From positions 57,409,579 to 57,473,578 of the forward strand of contig CM042088.1 of assembly GCA_023512835.1 (NCBI GenBank): DNA of 64,000 bases, written 5' to 3'. Every line of letters begins with the position of its first letter. Within the stretch, counting starts at the first letter, position 1. A program made the position numbers and the translations under genes. Under the pieces are notes generated by a model that made no database searches, was not told the DNA's origin, and was given only the letters and a program-made list of their open reading frames with translations. The stretch is from Taxillus chinensis. Its lineage: Eukaryota; Streptophyta; Magnoliopsida; Santalales; Loranthaceae. Shown piece by piece: positions 1-11,929 of the stretch.

Positions 1-310
1 GGACTTACAGGCGTTAGGTGGATACACCAAGGTGGAAGACCATCTTCATTTTATTGCTCTTCTGTGATGTAATTTTATGACTTATGTAACCCCATGGGGG
101 AAATGTACTAAGAGATTGAATTGTAGTACGGAACATGGTTGGTTTGTGAACCTTTGAGGTTTGGAATTAAATAAAGATGTGGCTTGTTTGATTTATTATA
201 ATGGTTAGTTTTGCTTGTGTGGCATCTAGTAATCCAACCCCGTTGCCCTCCGTGTGGGTGAATGGGGAGTCACGTACCGGTTTCCCGAGTCGGAAATGCA
301 GGGCGTGACA
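1..310 (+). mobile_element. 3' end of a Ty3/gypsy-type LTR, cut by the window edge
   Basis: The first 310 bases match in outline the last ~340 bases of the solo LTR that ends at 11929. Shared blocks are a 'ctacaggcgttaggtgg'-type segment, a 'tgtaacccca' segment and the terminus GGGCGTGACA. Such CGTGACA ends are typical of long Ty3/gypsy LTRs in plants. The bases after 310 (TATCA) would be one copy of a target duplication, but the other side lies outside the window. No coding capacity is visible. Confidence 0.75.
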
Positions 311-1567
311 TATCATCTATCTTACAAATAACCCACTGGGTTTGACAAGACAAATTAATTCTCTCCGCCCTCCTTGCCTCCACATCCACCATGATCGCTC
401 CTCTCATTGCTACCGCTAAAACATCACGTGAGGCATAGGAAAAAATTAAATCACATGTATGCAAGCAGATCCCGAATGAGGGCAGTGTAACTCAAGGAAG
501 AAATCACCTTGATTCACAAGGGTGATCGCTCGATTCCAGAGTATCTTCATGTTGTAAAGGCACTGGCTGATGAGATAGCTCTAATTGATCATCCCATCTC
601 TGATGATGATCTCACCCTTTACATTCTTAATAGTTAGGGTCCGATTTCAGGGAAATAGCCACTCCAATCTATGCAAGGGAGAAATCCCTAACATTTAAAG
701 AGCTTCATGACCTTTTGGTTGGCCATGATAGTTACCTCCGGTGGCTAGAGTCAGCCACTCAACAAGTTGTGGTGTTAGCAAACTACACCAACTGGAAGCA
801 ACCTTCTAGAAATCCTTCCAAGAAATATCACAGCAAGCCCTTTGGTTTTTCACGAAATCAAGACCAAAATAAAGACAACTGGCTGAATACCAGATACACG
901 GGCCGGCCCAACTTAAATCAGAAAAGATATCAACCCAAATGCCAACTCTGTGATCAAATTGGTCATACGGCCAAGTTATGTCCTCAACTCAACTCTAATG
1001 CAGTGAATGCCAACTATACTTCTGCATCTCATGTCACAGAAAATAAATGGCTCATGGATTCCATTGCATCTCATAATATCACTGGAGATCTCAAAAATTT
1101 ATCCATCCACTTTGAGTATGATGGTACTAATGAAGTCACAAATAGGCTCTCTTACACTAAAATCCCCACACAAGACTTTTCTTCTCAATGATACACTTTG
1201 TGTTCCAAGCCTCTCTAAAAATCTCATATCTGTGCATCATTTTACATCACAAAATAATGTGCTTATAGAATTTCACCCCTCTTATTTTCTTGTGAAGGAC
1301 AAGTGCACAGGATTGACCCTGCTAAGAGGTGCATATGAAAATGGGATCTACATCTTCCAGGACACAGGCGATTTCTCCAAAGTTTGCTAATGTGCATGAA
1401 CGAACCTCTCTTGCCGGGTGGCATAAACATCTTGGTCATCCATCCTCCAAAATTGTTCACAATGTTGTTCGCACTATTCACTTCCAATCACATTAAGTAA
1501 AGACTCCCACTTATGTTCATTCTACTCCATCAATAAAGCTCATCAACAACCCTTTGTTTCAAATAAT
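311..1567 (+). pseudogene. Ty1/copia gag-protease-pre-integrase remnant
   Basis: This is a decayed piece of a Ty1/copia polyprotein. Around 500-715 the three frames give a UBN2-like gag segment broken by stops. Positions 715-1191 encode the nucleocapsid with a clear zinc knuckle at 940-981 (CQLCDQIGHTAKLC, C-x2-C-x4-H-x4-C). The protease start follows (WLMDS, where the family normally has D-S-G). A one-base frame change near 1150 moves the reading to 1007-1390, which covers the end of the protease. A pre-integrase signature (WHKHLGHPSS) lies at about 1412-1450. The copy stops at 1567, where the next element's LTR begins. No RT, RNase H or LTR of its own is visible, so it is an inactive fragment. 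It belongs to a different copia lineage from the element at 3540. Confidence 0.75.
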
Positions 1568-3497
1568 TGTTAGGAATACAGGGTTTAATGTTACTGCCAA
1601 AATGTAGTCTAAGTCTGGAGACTCGAAGAACCGAAGATCGTAGGGTCGAAGAGTCATAGTTCGTAGAAGTAAAACTGTCACAGGACACATTGGCGAGAGG
1701 CTCGCAGACTCGTAGGGTCTGGAGACTCGAAGCAAGATTGTGACAGAACATCTGGTGACTCGTACATCCAGGGTCGAAGGTCGTAGAGTCGTAGTACGGA
1801 AAAGAGAGCATTACTACAAGCATCGACAAGTTCGGAGACTCGTAGAGTCAGAGAATTTTAAAGAACAGTAATCAACTTCAAATGACTCGAAGACTCAAAC
1901 CCCGTACAACTATAGAGTCTCAAGAGCGCTTAAGTCACTTAACAGATTAAAACATCACTAGACTCGTAGACTCAAGGGTCGTAGGGTCGAAGCCCTAGAA
2001 CACTGTTAAGGAAATAGAACTCACAGACTCAAAGGTCGAAGGTCGAAGAGTAGAAATTAAAAAGACTAGCAAACAAAATGAAACTGTAGTTTCAACGGTC
2101 ATAGAGTCGCAGACTCGAGGGTCGTAGACAGCACAGACTAATTCAAAGAACTTGTTAGACATCACAAACTCGGAGATCTTGAAGGCAGAGTAATAACTAA
2201 AAGGTCGTAACCGTAGAGTCGAAGACTCGTAGAATACGGAAACTCAGTGCATGAACAACTACGAAAGACTAAGGAGGAAATGTAAAGTCGAAGACTCGTA
2301 GAGTCGAAGAGCCACCTAGTTAAATAAAGTAAACTGAAAGACCCGAAGGTCGTAGACCTGCAGAGCTAGGATCACAAACTCGTAGATATAAGAACAGGTA
2401 GATTAGGCAGACTACGAAGAAGTCACTCTGAACGCCATTCAAAGAGTCGCAGACTCGTAGAGTCGTAGACTCGCCGAGTCGGAGACTTCAGTTAATAGAG
2501 TGACACAAAAGACTAATCGAACCTGAGCTCTAGCCTCGGAGACTCGAAGATATGAGTCGTAGACTCGCAAAAACATTGTAAAGCCTGAAGCAAACTTTCG
2601 CCACTTCTAACAGTTTCTAATTGAAATCTTTGAGTCACCAAACCTATGAGGCATCTACCTTCGAGGCAGACTTACAACCCTAAACATATTCACTTAGCGA
2701 TATCGTCAGCTAGGGTTTGTACAGTAAGCCTGCGCTGTCCCAAGCAGTTGAGCGCATTTAATGACACATTAATTGCTGCCAACTACCATCCACGGATGAA
2801 CGGCCAAGATCGACTGCATGCCAAATACGCAGTATGGGTATCTGATCTGCAAATCAGAGCAGATCAACCCATCCCCTGACATTCTGCATTTTCAGTGGCG
2901 GGAAGTCAGTCTGTCGGGATGGACAACACGGCGCACGAGCACTTTAACTTTAAAAATATATCTCTCACACGCTTAATGACAAAATCAAGAGCTTAATCTC
3001 TCTCTCAAAAGAAGGAAACACACAAAACACAAGATAATGGTTCTGACATACTTTAAAAAAAATATCTTTTACAGAACTAATGCAAGGGTTCCAACAATAA
3101 AGAGAGAGAGACTCTGAGAGAAAATTTCTGAAGTGCTGTGCGCCGTGTTGAACCAAGATCAAGATCAAATCTTTCGATCTACCATACCTTCTTGCTTATT
3201 CAAGATCCAGCATAAGCATTGAGTCTAATCTATGTGTTGCTTTCCACAATCCGAACTATCACAGATCATTCCTTTCACATCTGAGATCTATTAAGCAAAG
3301 AGCATTTACTCACATCCCAGATTTGGCTGATAGTTCATTATATCTCTTATTATCACCCATAGTCCATATTGTCATCTTCTCCATTAATACTTCCATCAAA
3401 GTTATCCATAGAAGAATCGAAATCCAGCTAACAGTTTAGCTTCCGCAAAAGAAGAAAGTCTATTCACCCCCCCTCTAGACTCACTTTGGGACCTACA
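1568..3497 (+). repeat. 5' LTR of the large copia element
   Basis: Begins TGTTAGG and ends CCTACA, directly before a copia-type primer-binding site. The sequence just inside the 3' end (ATTCACCCCCCCTCTAG) is the usual R/U5 end of many plant copia LTRs. At 1930 bases it is long for copia. About half of it (1600-2560) is made of reiterated short words, annotated separately. No partner LTR was found. Confidence 0.85.
1600..2560 (+). repeat. Reiterated GACTCGAAG / GACTCGTAG word array inside the copia LTR
   Basis: Over about 960 bases the words 'gactcgaag', 'gactcgtag', 'gagtcgtag' and 'gggtcgaag' recur dozens of times at irregular spacing, with unrelated bases between them. It is a degenerate short-word array rather than a strict minisatellite. 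The same vocabulary recurs in two other LTR-like stretches of this window (27640-27795 and 58470-59010). Confidence 0.85.
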
Positions 3498-3498
3498 A

Positions 3499-3511
3499 TT
3501 GGTATCAGAGC
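3499..3511 (+). other. Primer-binding site, tRNA-Met type
   Basis: TTGGTATCAGAGC lies one base past the LTR end. It is the standard plant copia PBS, complementary to the 3' end of initiator tRNA-Met. Confidence 0.9.
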
Positions 3512-3539
3512 GGTTCTACAACTCTGTAGAGATCCCTAA

Positions 3540-6146
3540 ATGGCTGACATGGATTCCAACAGTGCAGCTCCAGCTCTCGAGCAAGCTCCAATTTCTATTG
3601 AGGAACTTGAAGCCAGTCGTGCTCCAGAAGAAGGAGCGACTGGAGACCAGGAGCAGGAAGAACCGAGTACCTGCAGCAACAAAAAAGAACAAGAAGACTT
3701 CTACGACGTTCTGCCTGGCTCATCCTCCCAAGTACCTATGTGCACACCCGCACGTTTTTCCAAATGGAAAGCGAGAATGAGAGCACACCTAGACATGCTC
3801 GACACGTATCTCTGGGAAACAATGAAGAACGGACCTTTCACTCCAAAGATTATGCAGAGAGGTCGGTTAATGACAAAAGACCCAGACAGTTGGTCTAAGG
3901 TGGAGCAGAGGAAAGTAAAGCTCGGCTTCAAGGCAAAAGCCATACTTTTTTCTACACTCGACGATGACATGTTCACGGATGTGTAGGATCTTGAGACTAC
4001 TAAAGAGGTATGGGACAAGCTTTGTCTCATCTACGAGGGAGATGAGCAAATACAGGACAACAAGATCTCCATGTTCAAGCAGGAGTATGAAGCCTTCAGA
4101 TGTGAACCAAAGGAGTCATTGGACAGTATCTATAAAAGGTTCACAGGTTTGATTCAATGGATGAAGACTTATAATGTTGAGATCTCTCAGAAGGACAAGA
4201 ATGACAAGTTTCTGAGATCTCTACCCTTGAGACTTCTGATAAAGACATCAGCCATCCGTCAGCTGAAGGAATGGAAAACCTGTGCCTTGGAAGCATTATA
4301 CGGGGACCTCAAGACGTTCGAAATGCAAAAGGAAGAACTTGAGGCATTTGAGAATCCTTCCAAGAAAAAGGAGAAGTCTGTTGCCTTTAAGGCCGTTGCT
4401 AAACCAAGGGAACCATCTTCAGAAAAGGAAGAAGATGAAGCTGATGAACTTGTTTCAGATAGTGCCTCAGATAAAGAAGTGGCATTTCTGATCAAGAAAC
4501 TGCTAAAGAGAAGGGGGAACTATAGGAGAAAAGCAAGGCAGTCATCCTCATCCTTTTCTAAGGGAAAGGATAAGGAGAAATTGCAGTGTTATCACTGCAA
4601 CAAGCCCGGCTACTTTGTTGCCGACTGTTACAAGCTGAAGAGGGAGAAAAAGGAAGCAGCAGAGTAGAAGAAGAAGACCAAAGGCTCTTCAAGCAGAAAG
4701 GATGACAAGAGAAAGAAGGCCCTTGTCACCAACAAGTTTAACAGTGAAACTGAGGAGGAAGAAGAATCGTCTGATGAGGAGAAAAAGAAAAAAGGTCTCA
4801 TCTGTTTCATGGCTGACCATTCACCTCCCCTCAAGGTAAGAACTTATGAACAACTCTACATTGAATATGAAGATACCTATAGAGCTCTTAAAGAAATAGA
4901 GGAATAATTTCTTCCTATGAAAGCTGACAACGAAAGATATTATTCCAAACTGGAAAGGCTTTGATGTGAATATAGAGACTCTATAGATGACTATGAAAGA
5001 ACAGAGAGAAGATTAAGAGTTGAAGTGAGTGAGATGAGAAACACACACGATGATCTTTTAGACAAAGCTGGACAACTAAAAATGGCTAATCAAGATATCG
5101 ATAGGCTTGAAAAGGAACTAGCTGAAACCAAAGCAGAACTGGAAAAGGAAAGACAAATCAGTCAAAAGTGGCAAGACTCTGTTGAAATTGCAGCCAACTT
5201 TAGGACCACTCCAGATGTTAAAGGTCTAGCCTTAGGTCTAGGTTTCTCATAAGACAAAATAGCCAAGGCTCAGACTTACCTTGTGCAGACCAAATGTCTT
5301 GCTGGCTTTGTTCCTGTTGGCAGTGTACTCCTTGATTGTGGAAAGGAGGTACCTATGGCTGTTGCTAGTCCACCCAAACTAGTAACACCCAAACTCAAAG
5401 ATCAGGGTACTGTTGCATCTCAGGACAGTGATGCAGCTGTTGCTAAGATAGAACTGAAAGCTGAACCTATAGGAAAACTGTCCACTACATCCCAATGTAA
5501 GGGTAAGGGTGTAGTAATTCTGGAGATAGACACAAGCAGGTTTACTACTACGTATAAGACTGGTTCATCTAGCAAGGCTGTTTTCTCCCAGCCTAAGTTT
5601 GTCCCTGATGGTAGAGTTAAGAATGGGCTAAGATATAAAGGAAAACCTAGGAAACCTCTTAACACTCCAACCAAACCCTTGAAGCATAGTGTCCAACCCA
5701 AACCTGTCATTTGTCCCATCTACTGTGAAGCTGGACACCTTTCCTATCAGTGCAGATTCTATCCTGAGCATCTTAAGAACAAGGTTGTTAAAGAAATCAG
5801 GTTAGGCTTTAATCAGTTAAACATTTCAGAAAATCTGCAATTTTATAACTCTGATGGGAAAAAGAAGAAGAAAACCAAACACACACAGGTTACCTTGTTA
5901 AAGAACATAAAGACTAAACCTGTGAAGAAAACTGTCAAATCTGTGCCTAATAAAGCTACCAAAGATGACAATAAGGAAGGAAAATGTGTAGAAAGTCTAA
6001 AGGTCAATCCTGCTAACAAATCTAATGATGAATCACCTAAATTAGCATGGAAAGTTAAATCTGCCCCTTCTTGTTGGAAACCTAAAGTGTCAACTGCAGC
6101 TTTCACTTACCCAAAGCCCAATCTTAATTGGGCCCCCAAGACTTAG
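3540..6146 (+). pseudogene. gag region of the large copia element
   Basis: The ATG at 3540 starts an acidic leader, then a UBN2-type gag (residues such as YKRFTGLIQWMKTYN around 4130). A zinc knuckle CYHCNKPGYFVADC is encoded at about 4585-4630. After it comes a long Lys/Glu-rich, coiled-coil-like stretch (4660-5290) and then a second Lys-rich domain (5283-6146) with another knuckle-like motif (CPIYCEAGHLSYQC) near 5720-5760. Stops at 3984 (GTG TAG), 4665 and elsewhere interrupt the frame. The extended coiled-coil gag is what points to the Sire-like branch. Gag would form the virus-like particle packaging the element's RNA. Inactive here. Confidence 0.8.
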
Positions 6147-6199
6147 CTGCTCATTATGCAGGAACAGGTACCTAAAGCTGAAAGCAGTCACCGAAAACA

Positions 6200-7946
6200 A
6201 AAGATCAATTCTAGCAGTGGTATCTTGACAGTGCCCGTTCTGTGCACATGACAGATGATGCCTCTTTATTGAGTGAAGTAAGGGAGGTTGCAGCTTCATC
6301 TGTCACTTTCGGGGACAACAAAAAGGGTAAGATTGTTGGTAAGGGTACTCTCTCTAATGGTTTTGTTTCAATTCAAAATGTATCTGTTGTTTAAGGTCTT
6401 AAACATAACCTGTCGAGCATAAGTCAATTATGTGACAAAGGTTATGAAGTTCTGTTCACTAAACACACCTGCATAGTTATGGACCCTGTCTCCAAAGAGA
6501 TGAAGCTGAATGGGCATAGACAAGGCAATATCTACAAGTTGGTCTTTGGTAATGCTCAATCTACTGAACCAATTTGTTTTCTGTCCAAAGCTTCACCTGA
6601 CATTAGTTGGTTGTGACACAAGAGATTTGGCCATTTAAACTCTAAGACTATGTCTAAATTGACATCTCTTGATTTGGTTGAGGGCATACCCAAGCATGTT
6701 TATGAGAAAGAATACCCTTGCAGGGATTGTCAGCTGGGTAAGCAGGTTAAACATTCCTTTAAGAGTGTAGATAAAACCTCAATCACACAACCACTTGAAC
6801 TTCTGCACATGGACCTATGTGGACCAATCAATGTATCTTCGTTATCTAGTACACGATACTTTCTTGCAGTAGTAGATGATTATACCAGATACACATGGGT
6901 CATGTTTCTCAGAAACAAAACTAAAACATTTAAGAACCTTGTTGAACTCTTCAATTGGGTCACCAATGTTAAGAATCTTTCTATTAAGTGCATTCGCAGC
7001 GATCATGGCAAGGAATTTGAATTTTCTGATATGTTAGAGTTTTGTACTGAACATGGTATCCAACATAATTTCTCAGCACTAAGAACTCCATAACAAAATG
7101 GAGTGGCTGAAAGAAAGAATCGGACATTAGTTGAAGCAGCTAGAACCATGTTGACAGGAGCTCAGTTCCCAAAATCCCTATGGGCTGAAGTCAAGAATCG
7201 CTTGTTATGTACAAAACAGAACTCTAATTAACAAACGAGCCATGAAAACACTCTATGAGTTGTGGAAGGGAAGGAGACCAAACATTTGTCACCTAAGGAT
7301 CTTCGGGTGTACTTGCTACATTCTGAACAATGGCAAGGATTACTTGAATAAGTTTGATGCCAAATCAAATGATGGATATCTTGTTGGATACTCCATGACT
7401 AGCAAGGCTTATCGTGTATTTAATAGAAGAACCAAAGTTGTTAAAGAGTCCATTCATGTTTCTTTTGATGAGACTAACCATGGAATGCAGAAAGGAGATC
7501 CAAATGTAAATAAAGTGCAAGACATTATCATTGTAGAAGACCAAGACACAGATAACCCTACTACAACAGAAACAATGGAAGATGCACCTGAACCTGATGA
7601 ACAAAGAGCTAAACCGGTTGCTGCGGAACCAAGTCAAAAATCAGCAGAAAATCATGACTCTAACATTCAACTTGTTCAGTCTCTGCCACTTCTACCAGCC
7701 CAAGAACCTGACATTGAACAATTGGGCATTCATCATGAAGAAAGAGAGGACCTTTCAAAGGCAAGAAGAAGGCTAAAGGACCACCCTTCTAAACTGATCA
7801 TAGGAGATCCTACTGCTCGAGTTAAAACAAGGGCAGCCACACTCCATGAAAATCTTTATATGTGTTTCCTATCGCAAGTGGAGCCAAAATTAATTGATGA
7901 TGCGTTTAGGATCACCATTGGATTGATGCGATGCAAAAAGAGTTAA
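6200..7946 (+). pseudogene. Protease-integrase region of the large copia element
   Basis: The protease is readable from 6218 (WYLDSARSVHMT); the active site reads D-S-A instead of D-S-G. A pre-integrase region follows (RFGHLNSKTMSKL, 6624-6660). The integrase core follows, with LLHMDLCGP, VVDDYTRYTWV and IRSDHGKEF supplying conserved acidic positions, then the GKDYLNKFDAKSNDGYLVGY segment near 7330-7385. Stops at 6392 and 7091 fit CAA to TAA, and the one at 6614 fits TGG to TGA. A one-base frame change near 7195 shifts the reading. The last ~500 bases before the RT are the acidic linker typical of copia polyproteins. Inactive. Confidence 0.85.
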
Positions 7947-9408
7947 ATAAGTTCAAAAGACAGAAAGTATGGGAGTTGGTCAACAGGCCCAGATCACAGC
8001 AAGTCATTGGCGTGAAATGGATCTTCAGAAACAAACTTGATGCTGATGGTGTTATAATCAGAAACAAGGCTAGACTGGTTGCAAAAGGATACAGACAAGA
8101 AGAAGGAATTGACTATGATGAAACATTTGCACCAGTTGCTAGACTGGAAGCCATTCGCATGTTCTTAGCATATGCAGCATTCAAGGACTTCAAAGTTTAT
8201 CAGATGGATGTCAAGAGTGCTTTCTTGAATGGAGACCTCCAAGAAGAAGTCTATGTTGAACAACCACCCGGATTTCAAGAGCCAAACCAAGAGCACAAGG
8301 TATACAAACTGAAGAAGGCTCTATATGGACTAAAATAAGCTCCCAGAGCGTGGTATGAAACATTGTCAGAATTTCTGATCAAGAACAAGTTCAGAAAAGG
8401 CAAAATTAACCCCACGCTGTTTCTCGAGGAAGGAAAAGGATCACCCTTGATAGTCCAAATCTATGTGGATGACATCATCTTCGGATCAAGGGACAAAAAG
8501 CAATGTGAAGACTTCTCCCATCTAATGAAAAGTGAATATGAAATGAGTATGATGGGAGAACTCTTATTCTTCCTTGGATTGGAGGTCAAGCAGTTGGAGG
8601 ATGGGATTTTTATCAGTTAAACCAAATACACCAAGGAGATACTGAAGAAGTTTAAGATGACTGATGTGACTCACATGAAAACTCCCATTCCTACAAATGC
8701 CAAACTGGATATGGATGAAGCAGGCAAAGAAGTGGATATCTCATAATATAGGAGCATGATTGGATCCTTGCTGTACCTGACAGCAAGCAGACCTGACATA
8801 ATGTTTGCAACATGCATCTGTGCCAGATACTAAGCTAATCCCAAGGAATCCCACTTGTCTCATGTGAAAAGGATTATGCGGTATCTGAAGGGAACTGAAA
8901 ATTTGGGACTATGGTATCCAAGAGAGTCTAATTTCAAACTGAGAGGATATTCAGATGCAGACTTTGCCGGATGCAGGATTGATAGGAAGAGCACAAGTGG
9001 AACATGCCAACTTCTTGGCAATAGACTTGTATCCTGTTTAGCAAGAAACAGAATTCAGTTTCAACCTCCACAACTAAAGCTGAATATATTGCTACAGGAA
9101 GCTGTTGTGCTCAGTTGCTTTGGATGGCTAGTCAACTTTCATATTAAGGGTTTAACCTGAAGGTTGTGCCTCTGTATTGTAACAATACAAGTGCCATTGC
9201 AATCTCCAACAATCTTGTTATGCATCCTAAAACCAAGCACATTGAGGTCAGACATCACTTCATACGTAACCATGTGCTGAAGAAAGACATTTCCCTGGAA
9301 TATATATCCACTGATGACTAGCTTGCAGACATATTCACCAAACCACTGCAAGAAGCCAGGTTCAATGAACTTCTGACAAAACTTGGCATATTAGATTTAC
9401 AATCATAA
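7910..9408 (+). pseudogene. Reverse transcriptase-RNase H region of the large copia element
   Basis: A frame change near 7915 leads into a clear copia [56 protein letters not shown] and the catalytic YVDDIIFGS near 8462. RNase H follows (YSDADFAGCRIDRKSTSG near 8950; KHIEVRHHFI near 9240; ADIFTKPL near 9325). Stops at 8336, 8618, 8744 and 8831 fit CAA to TAA, and the one at 9319 fits CAG to TAG. Otherwise the domain is complete in extent, so the copy decayed mainly by point change rather than deletion. Confidence 0.9.
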
Positions 9409-9909
9409 GTCTCACAGAATGTCTTGTGCTTCATTTCAACCTAATCACTTATGCATAAATATAAGTATGACATTGTTAATGACTGTTTATGTTTCCATGA
9501 AAATTAGTAGTGTCTAAGTGTGATTCATGCATGTCTACTACGAGAAATTGAGAAATCACATAGATGAAACTTGCCGCCTCTGAACCTGGTTCAAGTCTGT
9601 AGCATAAATATAAGTATCACCTGTGTGGCATTGCATTCATTAACTAGCAGAAACTGTTGTATCTCATGGTAATGTTGGCTTGCATGAAAAGGATCCTCAA
9701 TGATTTAATGCTCAAAGGATGATTGAGACTGTAGTATTTGAGAATCATAAAAAGCCTATTACTCAAAAAAGCCGATACATTTCAATGAAAAAGGCAAGGT
9801 GAAAAAGGCAAAAGAAACTATCAAAGTTAATTGCCTATCTTAGGGGGAGTCCTCACTACTACCCTCAGATGTATCTCTTTCAGAGTAATAATTGGAGTTC
9901 AAACTAGAT
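9409..9909 (+). other. Copia 3' non-coding region with purine tract, first part
   Basis: No ORF of note. A 'cttagggggagtcc' run at 9839-9852 resembles a polypurine tract, but no LTR start follows it. The stretch ends where a gypsy-type solo LTR begins. Confidence 0.6.
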
Positions 9910-10542
9910 TGTAATGACCCACGTTTTGCGGTATGTAAGAAGTTAATCACAGATGCCTTGTGAGTGGAAATTGTTTGTTGGGTTTTAGGGAGTTTTTCTT
10001 CCACACACTTTAGCTAAAACACCTTGAGTGTTGATGCACAAGTTTGAGGTAAGAGATGAGCCCAAGAGGGGACTTTTGGGAGGTACACGTGACAATTGAT
10101 AACGTGCTTTTATGGCCTAGGAAGATGCTATTTGCATATACAGGCGCTTTTAGGCTATTTTGTCAGGTTTTGGAGATTTATTTTGACCAAGTAGATGGCC
10201 TCAAATCAATTGGTGTGCAAAACTAAAGTTTCTCAGAATGATTTCCTCTACCTTCCACAGAAGTTTCAGAGCCAAAAGCCTTGAACGCCAATTGGGCCAA
10301 TTGGCGTGCAAGCATATTACTGCATACCAGCCTTCTACATGATGCAAGGAAGCTTGGGGAAGAATTTCACCTAATTTGGAGCTGCACAGCAATTGGGAAT
10401 ATGGTGTGCATTATGGCGTGCAGCCATGTCTTTGCACCATCACCTCAGTTTTGTGATTCTAATAATCTTTTCCCAAAGGACCATGTTGGAATTATGGATA
10501 TTTTGTCGCGTGTGGATGTGGGAAGGTTGTAGCTTGTGTAAT

Positions 10543-10560
10543 CAAAACTACGTCGTTTTG
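10543..10560 (+). promoter_or_regulatory. ACGT-core near-palindrome in U3 (first copy)
   Basis: CAAAACTACGTCGTTTTG is an 18-bp near-palindrome centred on ACGT. A second, slightly degraded copy lies at 10580-10597, just upstream of the TATA box. The same 18 bases occur at 13157-13174 and 26660-26677 in the Athila LTRs. ACGT cores are typical of plant bZIP binding sites; function here is inferred. Confidence 0.6.
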
Positions 10561-10611
10561 ATGCTGGGATTCATTTAATCAAAACTACGTCATTTTGGGG
10601 TTTGAGTTATC

Positions 10612-10620
10612 TATATAAAG
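10612..10620 (+). promoter_or_regulatory. TATA box of the solo LTR
   Basis: TATATAAAG lies 15 bases after the second ACGT near-palindrome. It would define the U3/R boundary of this LTR about 30 bases downstream. Confidence 0.6.
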
Positions 10621-11179
10621 AGGTGAAGACTCCTTGTTCTAGGGTTAGGGGTTTTCAGCCACTACAGCCGTCGTAGAGAGAGAGAGCTAGAGAGAGGGAA
10701 AGAAGGAGAGCTGCTGGTTGCTGCCGGAGCGTCTTGCGTGGGGAGGACGACATCTAGCGCGGGAGCAAGGAGGATCTTCTTTAAGGTAGGGGTTCTGTCT
10801 TTCCTGGTCTGTTCCGGGGTTAGGCCCTGCGTAGATGTTTTACTGAATTTCTATGGCTGTCGTTATAATATTTATATGTAAATTCATATAGGTGTGACCT
10901 CCTATATGAATGTTGGCCTTCAATGGCGTTTTGGTGTGATTTTGACGTTGGATGGGCAGTGTATGTCAAATGTTCGATAAAATGCATGTGTGAATATGTT
11001 TGTATGACAATGCCCCGTAGGTGTTTGATAATAGGCCAGTAAGGCTGGAATTGTGAGTTGGTAAAGGTGTGCATGCTAAGTGATTGTTTTTATGCCTGAG
11101 TGGCTGGGTATGTACATTTGTGAATGTGTGCCTACTACGTGTTTGGTTTTATGCCAAAGTGGCGATGTGTACTCTGTTT

Positions 11180-11403
11180 TGTGAAACCCGGTGGCTGTGG
11201 AAGCCTGGGACTGTTTTGTGAAACCTGGTGGCTGTGGAAGCCCGAGACTATTTTGTGAAACCCGGTGGCTATGGAAGCCTGGGACTGTTTTGTGAAACCC
11301 GGTGGCTGTGGAAGCCCGGGACTGTTTTGTGAAACCCGGTGGCTGTGGAAGCCCGGGACTGCTCTTGAAAACTCGGTGGCTATGGAAGCCCGGGACTGTT
11401 CAT
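11180..11403 (+). repeat. 37-bp tandem repeat (about 6 copies) inside the solo LTR
   Basis: The unit begins 'gtgaaacccggtggctgtgg' and continues 'aagcccgggactgtttt'. Copies are contiguous and differ by a few transitions; the last is degenerate. There are no spacers. Confidence 0.9.
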
Positions 11404-11929
11404 GTGCTAGCCTGTGTGGCTGTGGAAATAATTGTATTTGCTGATATAGCTTGCTAATTACATTTGTTGAAATAATTATATCACGACACTGCACTTGTAC
11501 ACATGGCATGTAGATGCTAGGAGCATGGGATGGGTTGGGAAGACATGATCCCTACTGAGCTGTGGTTGCTCACCCCTCCTACTGTGTGTGGTTTTTCTAC
11601 AGGGACCTACAGGCGTTAGGTGGGAACACCCAAGTTGGAGGCAGTTCTGTTTTGTGGCTTGTTTATTATTATTTGAGTTTCGCTGTCTTTGTGTGAGCTT
11701 TGTAACCCCAGTGGGAGGATATTGTAATGAGGAGTTTTATGTAATAAAAGTCTGTTTGGGCACTTTTGTATGTTTGGACTTAATAAAAATATGATTTTTG
11801 TCTCTCTAAATATAAAATGTGAAGTGTATGGTATCCTGTGTGAGCATGTATTCTATCCCCTTTATCCAAACTCGGGTAAAGGGAAGGTCACGTTCCGGTC
11901 TCCTCGGGTTGGAAATCCGGGGCGTGACA

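Larger units (their letters stand above)
10097..10625 (+). repeat. Athila-like U3 segment embedded in the gypsy solo LTR
   Basis: From 10097 (TGATAACGTGC) the LTR runs parallel to the start of the Athila LTR at 12633. Shared blocks, in the same order, are 'aggaagatgctatttgca', 'agtagatggcctcaaa', 'atgcaaggaagcttgggga' and CAAAACTACGTCGTTTTG. The similarity begins exactly at the Athila LTR terminus and fades after the TATA box. The flanks on both sides belong to the TGTAATGACCC / GGGCGTGACA family. It is either a truncated Athila LTR inserted here or an exchanged promoter. Confidence 0.7.
9910..11929 (+). mobile_element. Solo Ty3/gypsy-type LTR
   Basis: Starts TGTAATGACCC and ends GGGGCGTGACA, the terminal pair seen in several LTRs of this window. 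Flanking pentamers are TAGAT and TGGAT (one mismatch), consistent with an old target duplication. No internal retrotransposon region is attached, so it is a solo LTR left by recombination between two LTRs. Three parts are notable: an Athila-like U3 from 10097, a TATA box at 10612 and a 37-bp tandem array at 11180-11403. Confidence 0.8.

Noticed and set aside
3499..3511. Possible tRNA genes suggested by tRNA-complementary bases at this and the other PBS sites
   Set aside because: These are 12-18-base primer-binding sites next to LTRs; no cloverleaf is present.
3701..4030. Antisense ORF in copia gag
   Set aside because: Shadow of the gag frame with no motif of its own; other antisense ORFs within the polyproteins were rejected likewise.
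11180..11403. Regular repeats that could suggest a CRISPR-like array
   Set aside because: Units are contiguous without spacers and lie in a plant LTR. The arrays at 21946, 22197 and 57391 were rejected for the same reason.
11135..11509. 124-residue repetitive ORF on the minus strand
   Set aside because: It is the translation of the 37-bp tandem array inside a solo LTR; the repeat period, not selection, creates the open frame.
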